Origin: Phlyctochytrium arcticum
Taxonomy: Eukaryota; Chytridiomycota; Chytridiomycetes; Chytridiales; Chytridiaceae
Reading direction: 5' to 3'
DNA length: 64,000 nucleotides
Assembly: GCA_025602905.1 (NCBI GenBank)
Contig: JAHLKI010000025.1
Span: 62,001 to 126,000 of the forward strand
Of this stretch, positions 41,241-61,620 are shown one piece after another. The notes under the pieces were generated by a model. That model searched no databases, was not told the origin of the DNA, and saw nothing but the letters and a program-made list of their open reading frames with translations. How positions within the stretch are numbered: the stretch's first letter is position 1; each line of letters opens with the position of its first letter. A program made the translations under genes and the position numbers.

Positions 41241-43933
41241 TCAATTAGCGCCATAGTGTCCTGACTTGACAGTGTGAACAACCCCGCCAACTATAATCGT
41301 TGATTTCTCTCCGGGTTCCGCCACAATTTCAAATTGAGAGCTGGAAATCAACTTGCCAACACTGGAAAATTTGATCACAATGGTTGATGGGGTGAGTCGC
41401 TCGGTGGTGTCGAACCGCGCTAAAAGCTTGCCAGGTTCAGAAGCAATCGGGATATCCGGGATTTTCCAAAGAATTGCCCGACGCTCCATGTTCCACAGGC
41501 CCTCAGGCTTCAACTGCATGTTGGCGATATGTGCGCTTCCCTCGATGGGCACAAGCACGGAAATATCAGTGAGGGAAATGTTTTGGGCCGCTGCGGGGTT
41601 CCGCCGATACACCAGTAACAAAGATGTCTGGTTATCCTCGCACTTCCAAAGTGGGTGAACAAGAAGGGGTACCACTTGCTGTGAGTCTTGCAGATCCACT
41701 TGATATTTCATAATAGATACCGAGCCTGTATTTGCCGAGGAAAGTGATGGCAAGTCAACGACAAACTCATCGGGCTTTCCAAGGTCCGGATTGCGGACAA
41801 GAGAGCTATTTGGGACAATTTTAACGGGGTGGCTTGGGTTCTTTAGGGAAAGGCGAAGCGTGCCAGTTGTGTCGTATGCCTGATTCTCTGGCAACTGAGA
41901 TAAAGAAACTTCTCCCATCAACATGAACCGCTCCACTTTCTCGGATCGTAACAGAACATTGATGGTTTCGGACACTTCAGGAATGATGGGGTGGTCTTGA
42001 TCGATGCTTGACATGGGAGTGGTACTGGTCATCTTAATGGTGTTATCGGGGGCGGTGTCCCCAATTGTCTGCAAATCAAAAGCTGCACTCAATCGGGGAG
42101 TTGACGAGTCCCCTACAGAAAGGTTTCGAGACCTTTCAATTGCACATAGTTGATGACTGAACATTGACGCACCAGGGGAGAAGACTTACATTCTACGGTT
42201 CTGACGCGATGTTGGGGCAGCCACCATTGCTTGAAAGTGTTTAAGCGCCGCTGTACTATCCGATGGGTGCTCCTCGATGACTTCCTTCTTGATATTGACT
42301 TTTATTCGCTGCCCTTGAGATCTATTGCAAATGTTTGGAGGTTGTATCATCATGAAACAATGCAATTAGCTATGCTTACGATTCATTGCCATCCAGGTCC
42401 AAATCATTATTGACATCAAAGCCACTGCTCGCTGGCGCCGCCCAAGTGTCATTGGGACGAGGTGGTGGAACAGTATAACCTTCCGCATCCAACTACGGAT
42501 TTGGGCTTTCAGAATTCGCTGCGAGTGGTAAATCATAAGAAATGTTGAAATACCTCAGATTGCGGGTGCTCCGATTGGTCGGCTGTCGGGAACACTACGG
42601 ACGCTTGACGCGACGTCCTTTAATCAGGAGAATCAGGACTGGCGGCACAAACAACACCCGGAACTGCAACCTACGCTGCTGAGCTACTTGCATCCAGGTT
42701 CGCGTCAATGGTGGCAGCTGCAGATAAGTGTCAATGTCAATACAGCTCATGTACAAGCAAATATCATACTACCATCTAATTTACTATTGCCCTTGCTGGC
42801 ACAAAAGTTGGCAATGTCGGCCCCTACATCCATTGCTGTTGCTACAGCAAAAAGGTTGTCCGAACACTGAGATATGGTTTAAGACATCATTACATGATCA
42901 TCAATGAAAACCGCCTTACCGAGAGAAGGCCTGAAGAGCACCGTGACTCAACTTCCCCGCTTTTTGTTAACGCGTCTTTTAAAGCAATGGATCGCTCCTC
43001 GTCCAATCTTTGATATTTCTGATATTCGCGTCGTTACAAAAAGTAAGTTCCCCAGATTCTCTCTAAGCCTACCTCGAGGAAGTCTCTTGCTTGAGTCGTC
43101 CATTGCTCTTTTGCGTGTTCGACAACAGCAAGCGCATCTGTGGCCTTCTTGTCTATAAAAAGTAGAGTCAACACTATAATACATTTTGTATAAGAAAAAG
43201 CAGACTGTACCAAGCTTGTCAGAACCATTCTTCTTTTTTGCCTTCATTACTGCCTGCAGAAGAGTTAGAAGGCTTATTGCAAAATAGCTCGGGGGTAACC
43301 ATCACCTTTCCGTGCTTGGCCATTTTGTCATCCATATCCTTTGCTATTCTGCCGAACTCATTGTCCATCTAGCCGAATAGGTCAAAATAGTGGCAAAACC
43401 ACCAAGATCAGATAGTACCTGCTTCGCTCGCAGGCCATCGGGTCCATTTGGTCCTTTGGAGCGCAAAAGTGCCTCCACACCCTCCGCGAGTTCACGGGCC
43501 AGCGTGAAATGCAGATTCGACACCTCATTTGTTGCTCCCAAGACTTGATCCCATGTGGATGGGAATTGACTTTATAGGATGGATAAGGAAAGTGCGTACA
43601 CAAATCATCACACATTTGCGAACCCCAGGTAATCCTTGTCGATGTGGGAAAGCGCGTGTTTCTTGGTCAATTTTGCTAAATCAGCAGCATAGCGCTCTTC
43701 TATGGATATCCTAACGATGATAAGTTATTTTTTGTTGGATTTGATGTCTTGATGGCATACCTTTCTTTGTAAAAGTTTGCTGCTTCGTCGTTGGCAAGAT
43801 ACCCTCTCTTAAGACGTCGCAAGACGTGGTCATGCGTCTCTTTCGGCCGTTGGAGCTTCAGTAGAGTTAGAAGAGAGTCATCGTATGAGCCTCCCTAAGT
43901 TCTTACATTAAAAGCGTCAAGGTAGCGGGTCAT
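41241..43933 (-). CDS. FCHo/Syp1 muniscin (F-BAR plus mu-homology domain), endocytic
   Basis: Muniscins mark sites of clathrin endocytosis at the plasma membrane. The first exons give MTRYLDAFN, LQRPKETHDHVLRRLKRGY and LANDEAANFYKER, the start of an F-BAR domain, continued by ISIEERYAADLAKLTKKHAL. The C-terminal exon (41241 to about 42060) is a mu-homology domain: VSETINVLLRSEKVERFML, LVHPLWKCEDNQTSLLLVYR, ISVLVPIEGSAHIANMQ, MERRAILWKIPDI and KLLARFDTTE, matching FCHo blocks such as WKCExxxTDLxVxYxYN and VLVPVDG in order. The middle (about 42100-43200) is low in conservation and contains introns I could not all place. The estimated length is about 700 residues. The ATG at 43933 is about 100 bp from the divergent NKAP gene. 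Confidence 0.87.
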
Positions 43934-44028
43934 TTTGTCCCTTTCTCAGTGCATTTGTATTTGAGCGTTGATGCCCGAAATTGTCATTGTGCATTGGCCG
44001 CCGGGAATGACTGTGCCACCGGTTCATC

Positions 44029-45667
44029 ATGACAATTGGCAAAACCCCCGCAAAGGATTCAGGCAAAAGAAAGGAAAAGTGCAACAAGATGTCGAGCCGA
44101 AGTCCAAGACGAGGCCACAGTGCCCGGGAAGATCGGCCCCACCACAGTGAATATAGCAGACGTTCCCGCTCCAGATCAGTCGCCGAGCCTGCTCGTGGGC
44201 GTGAGCGTCCAGACAAGAGTCCTCGGCAGAATTCGCGGAGGTCTCGTTCTAGATCAGCAGAAGTACGCCGAGGAGGCACTAGGTCAAGCAGGAGCCCAAG
44301 GGAGTACTCGAGAAGATCTCGATCTAGGTCGGCTGAACATGAGCAGCGGAGAGGGAGTAGGTCGGATAGAAGTCACCGCGACGATTTTCGGCGGTCCCCT
44401 GCAAGATCAAATCAGCTGGAGCGGAGGTCTGGAGGGAGAGAGCGGTCAGAGGACAGGGGGGCGTCCAACAATGATTACCGCTTTATGAACAATGACCGAA
44501 TGCGGATGTTGGACAGTGCCGATCGGGGCCGAGATTCGCGTCAACAAAGAGGACCGCTTCCAGATCCTAGCGGGAGGGATCGAGGCCAAGACCGGCAGCC
44601 ACAATATGAGGCTCGCAATGGATCCCGTTTCAACGGTGACTCCTTTCCCGGGCGGGAGCAAGGTGGTTCTACGTATGAGACATACCTGGAGCGGCGCCAA
44701 GCAGAACGAAGTGCCAGCACTGTTTCTATCTGGCCCGCCTCACCGGAATACTCACCGACTGTACATGACGATGGGCCATCAGTTGCAAAAGGAAAGAAAG
44801 GCTCAAGACGGGATTCGAGTAGAGCGCGTGAAAGGCGGAAGCGCAGTGCGTCGCGATCGGAAAGCTCGTCGGATAGCAGTGAGGTCCAGCGCAAAAAAAG
44901 GCGGGATTCACGAAAAAGTAAAAAGGAGTCAAAGTCATCAAGCAGACGAAAGGATCGCAGCAAGGACCGGTCCGGCCGATCAAAACAGCGAGAAAGTAAA
45001 AAGAAGGATCGCCGCCGCGCACGGTCAGAGTCATCTTCCTCGGCATCTGATGATTCAAGCTCTAGTGCGATTTCAGTAAAGGCCCCTCAGGCAGAACCCG
45101 TTATCGACACAAAGCGTGCTTCCGTCCAACCTGCTATCGAAGATGACACCGTGCAGGATTATTGGCGGGAGAAGGCGGTGGAGCAGGTAGATGATGCGAT
45201 TGTCGGCCCTATGCCGATGAATGTGGGAGAGTCCAAGAATGATGAGCGCGCCTATGGTGGAGCATTGTTGGCAGGTGAAGGTTCCGCCATGGCAGCGTAC
45301 CTACAAAGCGGAAAGCGTATTCCTCGCCGTGGAGAAATTGGTCTGACATCAAACGAGATTGAAAAGCACGAAGATGTCGGATTTGTCATGTCTGGTAGTC
45401 GTCACCGACGTATGAATGCCGTACGAATACGTAAAGAAAACCAGGTACGTACAAGACTTTGGCACTTACTGTGTCATCCACACAACATGGAACTCATCAT
45501 GCTGGTGCTTATAGGTTATCAGTGCGGAAGAGAAGAGGGCATTGCTCTTGTTCAATCAAGAGGCAAATCTAAAGAAGGAAGCAGACATTATTGCCAATTT
45601 CAAGGATATGGTTGCGGGCAAGATTCGGGGCAAGGATCCAAACGCAGAAGAAGAAGAGGAGAAGTAG
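44029..45667 (+). CDS. NKAP: NKAP-family spliceosomal/nuclear protein
   Basis: NKAP is a nuclear protein of activated spliceosomes and transcription repression complexes. The N-terminal half is an RS-rich region with recurring SRRSRSRSAE units (44150-44350). A YETYLERRQAERSAS segment follows, matching the family's short conserved block, and a Lys/Ser-rich basic region. The C-terminal SynMuv-like domain is diagnostic: YGGALLAGEGSAMAAYLQSG, KRIPRRGEIGLTSNEIEKHE and FVMSGSRHRRMNAVRIRKEN. An intron of about 72 nt (donor GTACGT after ENQ) joins to VISAEEKRALLLFNQEA and an acidic end (EEEEEK, stop 45665-45667). The protein is about 520 residues. The ATG at 44029 is the first in frame; the one at 44089 (MSSRSPRRG) is an equally good start. 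Confidence 0.93.
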
Positions 45668-45935
45668 AATAGTTGACTCTTCATGTAGCATTTCATTTCT
45701 TGAATAGGATGGTTTTGATTGCTATATTGCCCGAACGACCTTTTGCCGGCCTCTTGTGTGGAACCTTGCCCCTGCGCACTGAACCCGCATCTACCAACAG
45801 GAGAGACCGTCAAAGACTCTAGCGCAAGCACCAACAAGCATTTTTCTGAGATTGTTTGTATTTATGTACAGGCGACTAGGCGCAAAAAGAAATTAAATTA
45901 CAACGAAATGGCACCAAAAAATTGCTAGGGAGGTT

Positions 45936-46619
45936 TCAGAGAGTCTGACTCAACCACAAGTGCTCGGCCTCGCGGACAATCTCCGGGAGAAGGGTCAAGG
46001 AAGCCACTTCAAAGAGGCCCAGTGCAGGAACAAAAGAGCGGACCATCTCGACATCCCCTACTTTTGCAAAGCTTTTGCAGTACTTTGACAGGAAGAGCGA
46101 TTGAATCTCCCAGAGTGCAATCTTTTGAAGTCTGTCAGCGCCGATTGCACCGGTTTCCGGTCTGGCAGCCATCGCGATATCGCGGGAAAAGCGCTCAATC
46201 GCTTTGCGATCTGCCGTCCACAGTTGGGTCAAGGCTCGCTCCCATTTTGCGCCATGCTTTTGCACCAGCAGCCGGATGAGACTGAGCTGGGCGGCGCCGC
46301 CCGGAGGTATTTCTGCGGTTATGTGGGATGGGGTGGTACAGATATCAGCAAATGGGGCATAGACAATGGCACGACCAAGGGCTTCATGTGAGGAGTGTGA
46401 GGAAAAGAGGAGGGACTTTGTGGTTGAAGTGACAATGTCGATTGGAGTGGGAAGGAGACGGTGTAGGGCGTGGCAGGTTTGATGTAAATGTGACAGCGTA
46501 GAGAGAGATGTGAATTGGGTGATGTGAAGGAATATTTCGAGGGGTAGTGGTTGCTGCTTTGGTTGCTGCTTCAGATGTGAATAAGTTATTGACGGCATGA
46601 TTTCTCTGATTTCTGTCAA
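45936..46619 (-). CDS. Small F-box-like protein
   Basis: An intron-free 227-codon frame. Near the N terminus PLPLEIFLHITQFTSLSTLS and HLHQTCHALHRLL fit an F-box (LPxEI...L...LxxVCxxxxxL). This would dock the protein to Skp1 in an SCF ubiquitin ligase. The remaining about 160 residues are helical, with KHGAKWERALTQLW and WEIQSLFLSKYCKSFAK, and show no WD40, LRR or other known substrate-binding repeats. The substrate is unknown. A second Met at codon 8 is an alternative start. It is convergent with NKAP. Confidence 0.65.
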   Translation of the reverse strand: MTEIREIMPSITYSHLKQQPKQQPLPLEIFLHITQFTSLSTLSHLHQTCHALHRLLPTPIDIVTSTTKSLLFSSHSSHEALGRAIVYAPFADICTTPSHITAEIPPGGAAQLSLIRLLVQKHGAKWERALTQLWTADRKAIERFSRDIAMAARPETGAIGADRLQKIALWEIQSLFLSKYCKSFAKVGDVEMVRSFVPALGLFEVASLTLLPEIVREAEHLWLSQTL

Positions 46620-47930
46620 TCTATTGACGTGCGGTGCTCAGAAGAGTTTTTGACAGTACAACGTCCTATAGTCTTGGATGAAGAAATCTCGGTAACAGTT
46701 GCTTTATAGGCGGTACGAGTTGCTGGCAGAGCTGACTTGGGGGTGAGAAAGGTAGTCAAGGAGGTGAGACTTTTGAAATGAGGGTCTGGTCGCGTTTGAG
46801 GGGTCTCAGGCCAACAGCTTGTTTTGGGTCAGCAGTTGGCGAAACACCACCAAAACATAGGGACAGTAAGTAGTGCCCAGCAGCGACGACGACACGGCGG
46901 GAAGCCGGGTCCTATGTCTTTTTGCTGGCAATTACAATGCCGACAACAACCTCCGTTTCGCCCCGTTTCGGGTTTGAAAGGCTTCAGAAATCAGACTCCG
47001 CTTTTCCATGACTGCACCACCGCCGTGTCACAGGAGCCTTTTGAGCTTTGGGCAAGAACCACTGCGCGGATTTGGGGGATTTGCCAGCATGTATCTAAAC
47101 CAGGCCTTACTGGGCCTTACTACATGCATATACAGCAGATGAATCCCCCCATATGAAGCACGGGTTTGCCTTCTGCCAGCTACAGACCAACTATACAGGC
47201 GCCGAGGCGTGATGGTTCTGCGAGCGATTCTGGTTGTATTCCCACAGCCAATAGATTCATATATAGGATACCATAGTTGAACTCGCAGTGGTTCTGTGAC
47301 AAAACATGCTCTGATGCCGCTGTTGGTTGCCTGCGCTTCGAGGATGGTATAGACCGACTGAATCAATCAAGATATCTTTCGTTTCAATTCCAGCCCGAAT
47401 TCCAGGTCCAGGCGATCCCGTTGGTACGAGTATATTTTATATCATGAATGTAGAGATGCGTTCCCCATCGTAATAACAATCCTGTCCTCATCAAGCAACC
47501 CCGACAATTGCTTATGAGGAATCGCCATTGGGAAAATGCTATCGTATATATAGTACCCACCAAAAAGTATCGACGGTGGCTTAGCCGTTGGAGGCTGCTC
47601 CGGTTTGGGAAGTCCGCAGGCCGCAACCCACGTCGCAATCGCCAGACCGCCTACTAACCGGCATCCCGCAACATCCTCCAACTGACAGCAACCCTCCACC
47701 CTCCACTCGCTTTCCTCCCACTGTCATTGTGGGCACCGCTCGGGGATCCCGGTCGAAAATCTCATTTGCCAGCGGTCACTTAAAAGGCGGCACAGTCAGC
47801 AGGTCGCCGCTGCCAGCCGCTACGGCTTTGAACATTATTGAAAGGTCCCTTATGCAAATCCGGCTTTTGTGCATCGACTCGCAACTAATCGACGCTCTTG
47901 CTGCAGATCCCCACTTTGTGATTCTGTGTT
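46620..47930. other. Long intergenic region upstream of myosin V
   Basis: At 1.3 kb this is the longest stretch without a firm gene. The minus strand has an open frame (47442-47699) including SILFGGYYIYDSIFPMAIP, but it begins with GTG and no ATG precedes that part. The plus-strand frame at 47588-48040 overlaps the myosin start in another frame. Probably promoter and leader of myosin V, plus the F-box gene's 5' region. Confidence 0.4.
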
Positions 47931-50900
47931 ATGGCGGAAAAGGCCTTGGAGGCCTACACCAAGGGAACCGAAGCATGGTTCCCTCACGAGCAAGAGGGCT
48001 GGATTATGGGGAAACTGACCTCAAAAACGGTCACCGGTGATGCTGTAAAGCTGAGCTTTCACATCGATGCGTCTGGCAAGGTGCGTGCAGAGTCTACTTT
48101 AACCAGATGGTCCAATCTACCAATGTATAGCCCTAACAAACATGTCATTTGCAAACAGGACATCACATTTGAGTCTACGATACCAAAATTGACAGCCAAC
48201 AAATTTGCCGACTTGCCACCTTTGCAAAATCCCCCTGCTTTGGACGGCATTGATGATCTGGCTATGCTCTCCTATCTTCACGAGTAAGTACGGCGTTTTT
48301 GGGTATTTGTTTACATTCCCCGGTACTAAGTGGAGCTTTATCCAGACCCGCCGTTCTGCATAACATCCGACTGCGTTATGCTCAAGAAAACATTTACACT
48401 TACTCTGGAATTGTCCTTATCGCCATGAATCCCTTTGCAAAGGTTCCAATTTATGGCGCAGACATTATGCGCGAATACGGAGGAAAGCGCCGTGATGAGT
48501 TGGAGCCGCACTTGTTTGCAGTCGCGGAAGAGTCTTATCGGAGCATGATTGATGACAAGAAGAATCAGTCCATTATCGTCAGTGGAGAGTCTGGAGCAGG
48601 AAAAACACAAAGTGCCCGATACATTATGCGGTACTTTGCTACGCTGGAAAATGGCAGTTCCTCGTCGAATGGAAACACCAGTGAAGTTGAGCAAGCAGTG
48701 CTGGCCACAAATCCTATCATGGAGGTGTGTTTTTTTTGCTTGAGTCGTACCAGGTTTCTTTGACTCAAGTAGTGTATGTATTTAGGCTTTCGGAAACTCC
48801 AAGACCACCAGAAACGACAACAGTTCCCGCTTTGGAAAATACATGGAAATCCTCTTCTCTACACCCACTAATCAGAACCCCACTGTCCGAATTACTGGTG
48901 CCAAGATTCGAACGTACTTGTTGGAACGATCGCGTCTCATCTTCCAGCCTGCATCCGAACGAAACTACCACGTCTTTTACCAGCTTTGCGCTGGTGCCCC
49001 AGCGGCCGAACGCAAGGACCTTGGTCTTGGCTCTTGGGAATCTTTCTTTTATCTTAATCAGGGGGGTAGTGGCACCATTCCTGGTGTTGATGATGCTGCA
49101 GAATTTGTTGACACTTCCAAAGCCCTCAGTGATGTAGGAATTTCCTTGTCCACGCAATGGTCCATTTTCAAGATTTGCGCTGCTCTTTTGCACATCGGCA
49201 ACATCAAAATCGAGGCAAAGCGCGATGAGGTGCACATTGCAGAAGATGATCATGCTTTTGCGATGGCTACCCAGTTACTCGGAATCGACCCCAAGGAGTT
49301 CCGGAAATGGATCACCAAGAAGCAAATCATTACTCGCTCAGAGAAGATTGTCACCAATCTCAATCAACAGCAAGCGACTATCGGCCGTGATTCAGTTGCC
49401 AAATTTATCTACAGCATGCTGTTTGACTGGCTTGTCAAAGTCATCAACGCCAACCTTTCCCGCGAGGAAGTTACCTCGGATCAGCGATTTATAGGAGTTT
49501 TGGATATTTACGGCTTCGAGCATTTCAAGAAAAACTCTTTTGAACAATTTTGTATCAATTACGCAAACGAAAAGTTACAGCAGGAATTTAACCAGCACGT
49601 GTTCAAGTTGGAACAAGAGGAATATGTTGCCGAGAAAATCAACTGGTCATTTATCGATTTCAACGACAACCAACCCTGTATTGATCTCATTGAAGGCAAG
49701 CTGGGTATTCTCGATCTCCTGGACGAAGAATCCCGACTTCCTTCTGGTGCCGACCAGTCCCTCATTACCAAATTATACCAGCGATTTGGCGTCCCCACCC
49801 AAAAGTTTTTCGAAAAGCCTCGATTCGGCCAGCAGGCTTTCACCATCAAGCATTATGCTACGGATGTCACATATGACATTGACGGCTTTATTGAGAAGAA
49901 CAAGGACACTGTTTCTGATGAGCAGATGGGTGTCCTGAACGCATCCGAATTCGAGTTCCTGAAAGAAGTCATCAAAATTGAAGAGGAGGTCAAACCAGAG
50001 GTGACATCTCCGCCGCGCCCTGGTCGGGGTGGAGGCTCTTCACTTAAAAAGCCCACTCTTGGAACCATTTTTAAAGCATCGCTAGTCAGTCTCATGGCAA
50101 CTATACGACAGACGGAAGCTCATTACATTCGTTGCATCAAGCCAAATATGGCAAAGGAAGCATTTTTGTTTGAGCCGCAAATGGTTCTTCAACAGCTACG
50201 TGCGTGCGGTGTTCTCGAGACGATCCGCATTAGTTGTGCCGGTTACCCTAGTCGATATACGTTTGAAGACTTTGCTGACCGATACTACCTGCTCGTACCA
50301 TCCAAGGACTGGGCACCTGATCCTCGCAATCTAACAGTCTCAATTGTTCAAAAGGTCATTGGGGATGAGGACAAGTTCCAAATGGGACTATCCAAGGTCT
50401 TTTTCCGAGCTGGACAGTTGGCCTACATGGAGAAACTTCGAACAGAACGACAACGTGCTTGTGTCATACTTATCCAAAAGAACATCCGCCGTGCGGTATA
50501 CAGGAGACGCTATGTACGCATGCGCCAGGCCGCAGTGGACATTCAAACCGCAGTGCGTGGACACCATGCCCGCAAGCTTTACAAAGACATGCGAGAAACG
50601 GGTGCCGCCATTACCATACAACGTAATGTCCGCACTTGGCTGGCTCGCAAACGATATGCCCGTATTCGGGAAGCTGTTGTCAAAATTCAAAGCACCTATC
50701 GTATGTCTGTCGCCCAAGCGAAGCTCCGCGAACTTCGAAGTCTGGGGGCTGCTCTTCGTATTCAGAAGACGTTCCGCGGATATCGCACACGAAAGCAATA
50801 CAAGGAAACCCGGCGATTGTTGGTCTACGTACAAGCGTGTGTTCGCCGAAAGAAGGCGTTGGATGAGCTTCGGGTGCTCAAGGCAGAGGCTCGTTCTGTA

Positions 50901-52999
50901 GGCAAATTGAAGGAGACCAACTACAAGTTGGAAGGCAAGGTTGTAGAGTTGTCTCAGGCACTGATGGCCAAGAATGAAGAGAATACCCGCATCTTGGAGA
51001 AGCTTGCCGCTTTGGAAGAGCAAGTCAAGTCTTGGAAGGAAAAGTATGAAAAGGCTGACTCCAGCGGCAAGAATGCTGCGGCACAGCTCAATGAAGGATC
51101 GTCCGAGCTCAAACAGGAAGTTGTTACCCTCAAGCAAGCCAAGGAAGCCGCTGCTAAGGAGAATGACAAGCTGAATGGTATGCTCAAGAAGCGTGATGAC
51201 CAGATTGTCAAGTTGGAGGGTGCTGTCAACACGCAAAAGGAAGAGATAAACAAACTCCGAGAAAGCATAAAGGTGGCCCCCAAAGCAACAGATGATGGCG
51301 AACTTACATCGGCATTAAAGAAGGAGGTGGCAACTTTGCGCGAGCAGATGAGCCGTCTCTTGGCCGGCAAATACCGCGCAGACCGTGTAGCTGACTCAAT
51401 GATGGCCTCTGTTGGCTCCCCTACTTCCGACCATGCACCTCTTACCAACGGGTTCGGCACATCGCCTCCCAACCCGTACCCACTTGAGAAGGCCACATCT
51501 GTCAACCAGCAAATCGCTCTTGACATGGCTGCTGCTGCTGCTAAAGCACGACCTCGTCGTCACAGCTTTGTGGAAGGGGCTCCTCCCCAGTCTCCCATTA
51601 GTGAGCGGGCGTCTCCCATGACCAGTCGCAAGAGCCGCACCAACATTATGATTGATACCTCGGTAGCCAATGGAATCGCTGGACCTCCATCGGCCGGGGC
51701 GGGAGTAGTGTTGCAAACTGAACGATCTGTTCGCGTACTGGAGGACAAGGCATTGGAAGATGAAATTATGGATGCACTGGTAACCAACCTGCGTATTCCG
51801 CTACCCAGCACGCAAACGGTTGCTACCCGGAAAGAAATTTTCTTTCCCGCTCACCTCATTGGTTGCACCATGGTGCAACTCCTACGCCATGACCTCGCTG
51901 GTCGTATGCTCGGCTTGATGACGAACGTCATGAAGGCCATTCAGAGCTTGACCATGAAATTTGAAGATGACTATGTTTCTGCCTTCTGGCTGTCCAACTG
52001 CTACGAGCTACTTTGCGTTGTTCGAACTACCCAAGACAAGGAACGATCGTCGCGTCGGCACGGAGACGACAATGGCGAAGCTGAGCGATCTCTCGAGAAA
52101 GTGCGCAATGATCTTGACTACCTCCTCATTGAAATTTACCATGGCTGGATCAAAGAACTCAAGAAGCGACTCGGTAACATGATTGTCCCGGCAGTCATTG
52201 AGAACCAGTCTCTTCCTGGTTATATTTGCAAACAATCGGGTGGTTTGTGGGGAAAATGGGGGAAGTCTTCGTCCTCTTCTCAATTTACGATTGAGCAGCT
52301 GCTCAACTTCCTATCTAAGCTGGCCAAGACTATGCGTTGCTACTACATGGAGGATTCCATGACACGTCAAATCTTGACCGAGTTGTTGCGCGTCATTGGC
52401 GTCAGCGCGTTCAACCACTTGCTCATGAGGAAGAACTTTTGCACATGGAAGCGTGGTGTGCAGATCCAGTACAATGTGTCTCGCCTGGAAGAGTGGTGTA
52501 CGAGCCACGGAATCGCAGAAGGTACTTTTCGTGATGTCCCTGCATCTTTTTTTATTGATACCAACCAATCTTTTTCTTTAGCCACATTGCATTTACAACA
52601 GTTGCTCCAAGCTGCCAAGCTCTTGACTCTCAACAAAACTTCTCCCCAGGACATTGAAACCATCTTTGATGTGTGCTTCTTGCTCAACCCCACTCAAATC
52701 AAGAAATTGCTCTCGCTGTACTACGCAGCCGACTTTGACTCACCGGTAAGTGGATTTATTTTCCAATATTTGAGATCTTCTTATCTGACATTGTTCGCAC
52801 AAACCAGCTCTCGCCAGAACTCTTGAAAATTGTCGCATCCCGTGCCGTCTTGAATGAAAAGTCAGACGTTCTCCTCTTGGATCTGGAGCAAAGTCCTGAT
52901 TTCGCCAAACCGTCAGCGAAGATGATTGAAAACATCGAGCGCTTCGTTCCCGCCTGGATGTCTTTACCAAATGTCTCGACGGTCGTCGGCTCAACTTGA
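47931..52999 (+). CDS. Class V myosin heavy chain
   Basis: Myosin V carries vesicles, organelles and mRNA along actin cables. About 1,620 residues over four exons. The motor domain starts with an SH3-like region ([19 protein letters not shown]). It has the P-loop [17 protein letters not shown], switch I in [13 protein letters not shown], switch II in [20 protein letters not shown] and the relay [18 protein letters not shown]. Six IQ motifs follow (about 50440-50850), then a coiled coil (to about 51370), a Ser/Pro-rich linker and the globular DIL cargo-binding tail (ITELL-type helices from about 51830, for example [20 protein letters not shown]). The last exon (about 52807-52999) ends in STVVGST. 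The ATG at 47931 fits the family's short N terminus. The three introns are at about 48284-48344, 48724-48785 and 52745-52806. Confidence 0.97.
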
Positions 53000-53315
53000 C
53001 CCATTTATTGTGGAAAAGTCTCGTTGGCCACTCACATCAGCCCAATCCCGCTTTACTGTCCCTGGTCTGTAAATAATTGGAGTCTTGTCAAGGACCTTGC
53101 ACTATTTACATTTGCTGCACGAACATTTTTTGCGTCAAGAGTTTTCCAGATCCGGACATCACTCTTTCCTTTGTACATCTAGATAGCGTTTACTTTTAAA
53201 TCTATTTCTCATTTGATCATAACTATCTCACACGGGTATTTACAATGTATGGCCCGCATGAACACTGCTCAATATGTGTCAGAGAACTATAAAAGAAAAA
53301 TGTACAACAAGCGGT
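53000..53315. other. Convergent 3' region after myosin V
   Basis: AT-rich, with no supported gene. A candidate plus-strand frame at 53213-53449 overlaps the kinase's last exon antisense. Confidence 0.5.
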
Positions 53316-55927
<2,612 letters not shown>

Positions 55928-56498
55928 GGAACCCAGATGCTCCGCCCGTCGTGGTGCAAGGTTATTCGACGAATGCCAATGTCATTCAGGAATCAACTAC
56001 CGGGAAAACAACACCTCAAGACATTCCCGTCGTTCACTTTTCAAAAGTCATCAAAGGAAGTCATTTCCGGAGTCATTTGAAGCTCGACCACGTGTTCCAC
56101 TTTGGGCAATGGAGTGAATGGCCGGTCGTTCAATTTGTTTGACAACACTTTTCACCCATATATATAATTCAGTTTATTGGAACCCATGAGAGGCCTCTAA
56201 CGCCAACAGTAAAAAGAGCAGGATTTCCAAGAAGCGTGGCAGTCTTTGCGAGTTCCATTTCCAACTAAAAATTGATGAAATGTGTTCGCGCTCCTTGAGG
56301 TCACCCAGTACTAGCAGTACTTCGATACTCGCTCATGATACTCTCAGGTCCCAGCCCCCCCAGCCTCCCTTCCAGCATTCCATTGGCAAAAGCGAACCAC
56401 ACTCAATATCTTGGTAATGGGCATCAGTATTTGATTTTGAAGCTAATAAAAAAGATGGCAGATTAATGCGGTAAATACAAAAGCGGGGCAGAGCATGA
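55928..56498. other. Region between kinase 5' end and AROM 3' end
   Basis: About 570 bp holding the kinase promoter and the AROM 3' UTR. Plus-strand frames at 55884-56142 overlap the kinase's first exon antisense and show no family features. Confidence 0.5.
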
Positions 56499-61393
<4,895 letters not shown>

Positions 61394-61620
61394 TTCTGCA
61401 AGCAGTTCTGGATCACCCGAGCTAATGGAGTGCGGCCAATATTTGAATAATTTGGAGGCTGGCAGTGGCCAGCCGTGGTACAATCTGTGGCGTCCGCTGG
61501 GTCATCTCAATCGGATCAGCCAAATCTGTCCGGAAGACTGGACATATACCCAACCGCGCTCAATCGGAGTTTTAGCCAAACCGCCAAACCGCCCAGAAGT
61601 CCCCAAACGGAAAGTCCGAG

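Noticed and set aside
41213..41262. TGATGA and CTGA boxes suggesting a C/D snoRNA
   Set aside because: Spacing is too short, no terminal stem is present, and the CTGA is inside the muniscin coding exon.
47442..47699. 85-codon minus-strand frame with a protein-like stretch
   Set aside because: It opens with GTG, has no upstream ATG in frame and no family match. Kept only as a comment on the gap.
50388..51236. 282-codon minus-strand frame
   Set aside because: Leu-rich shadow of the myosin V IQ and coiled-coil codons.
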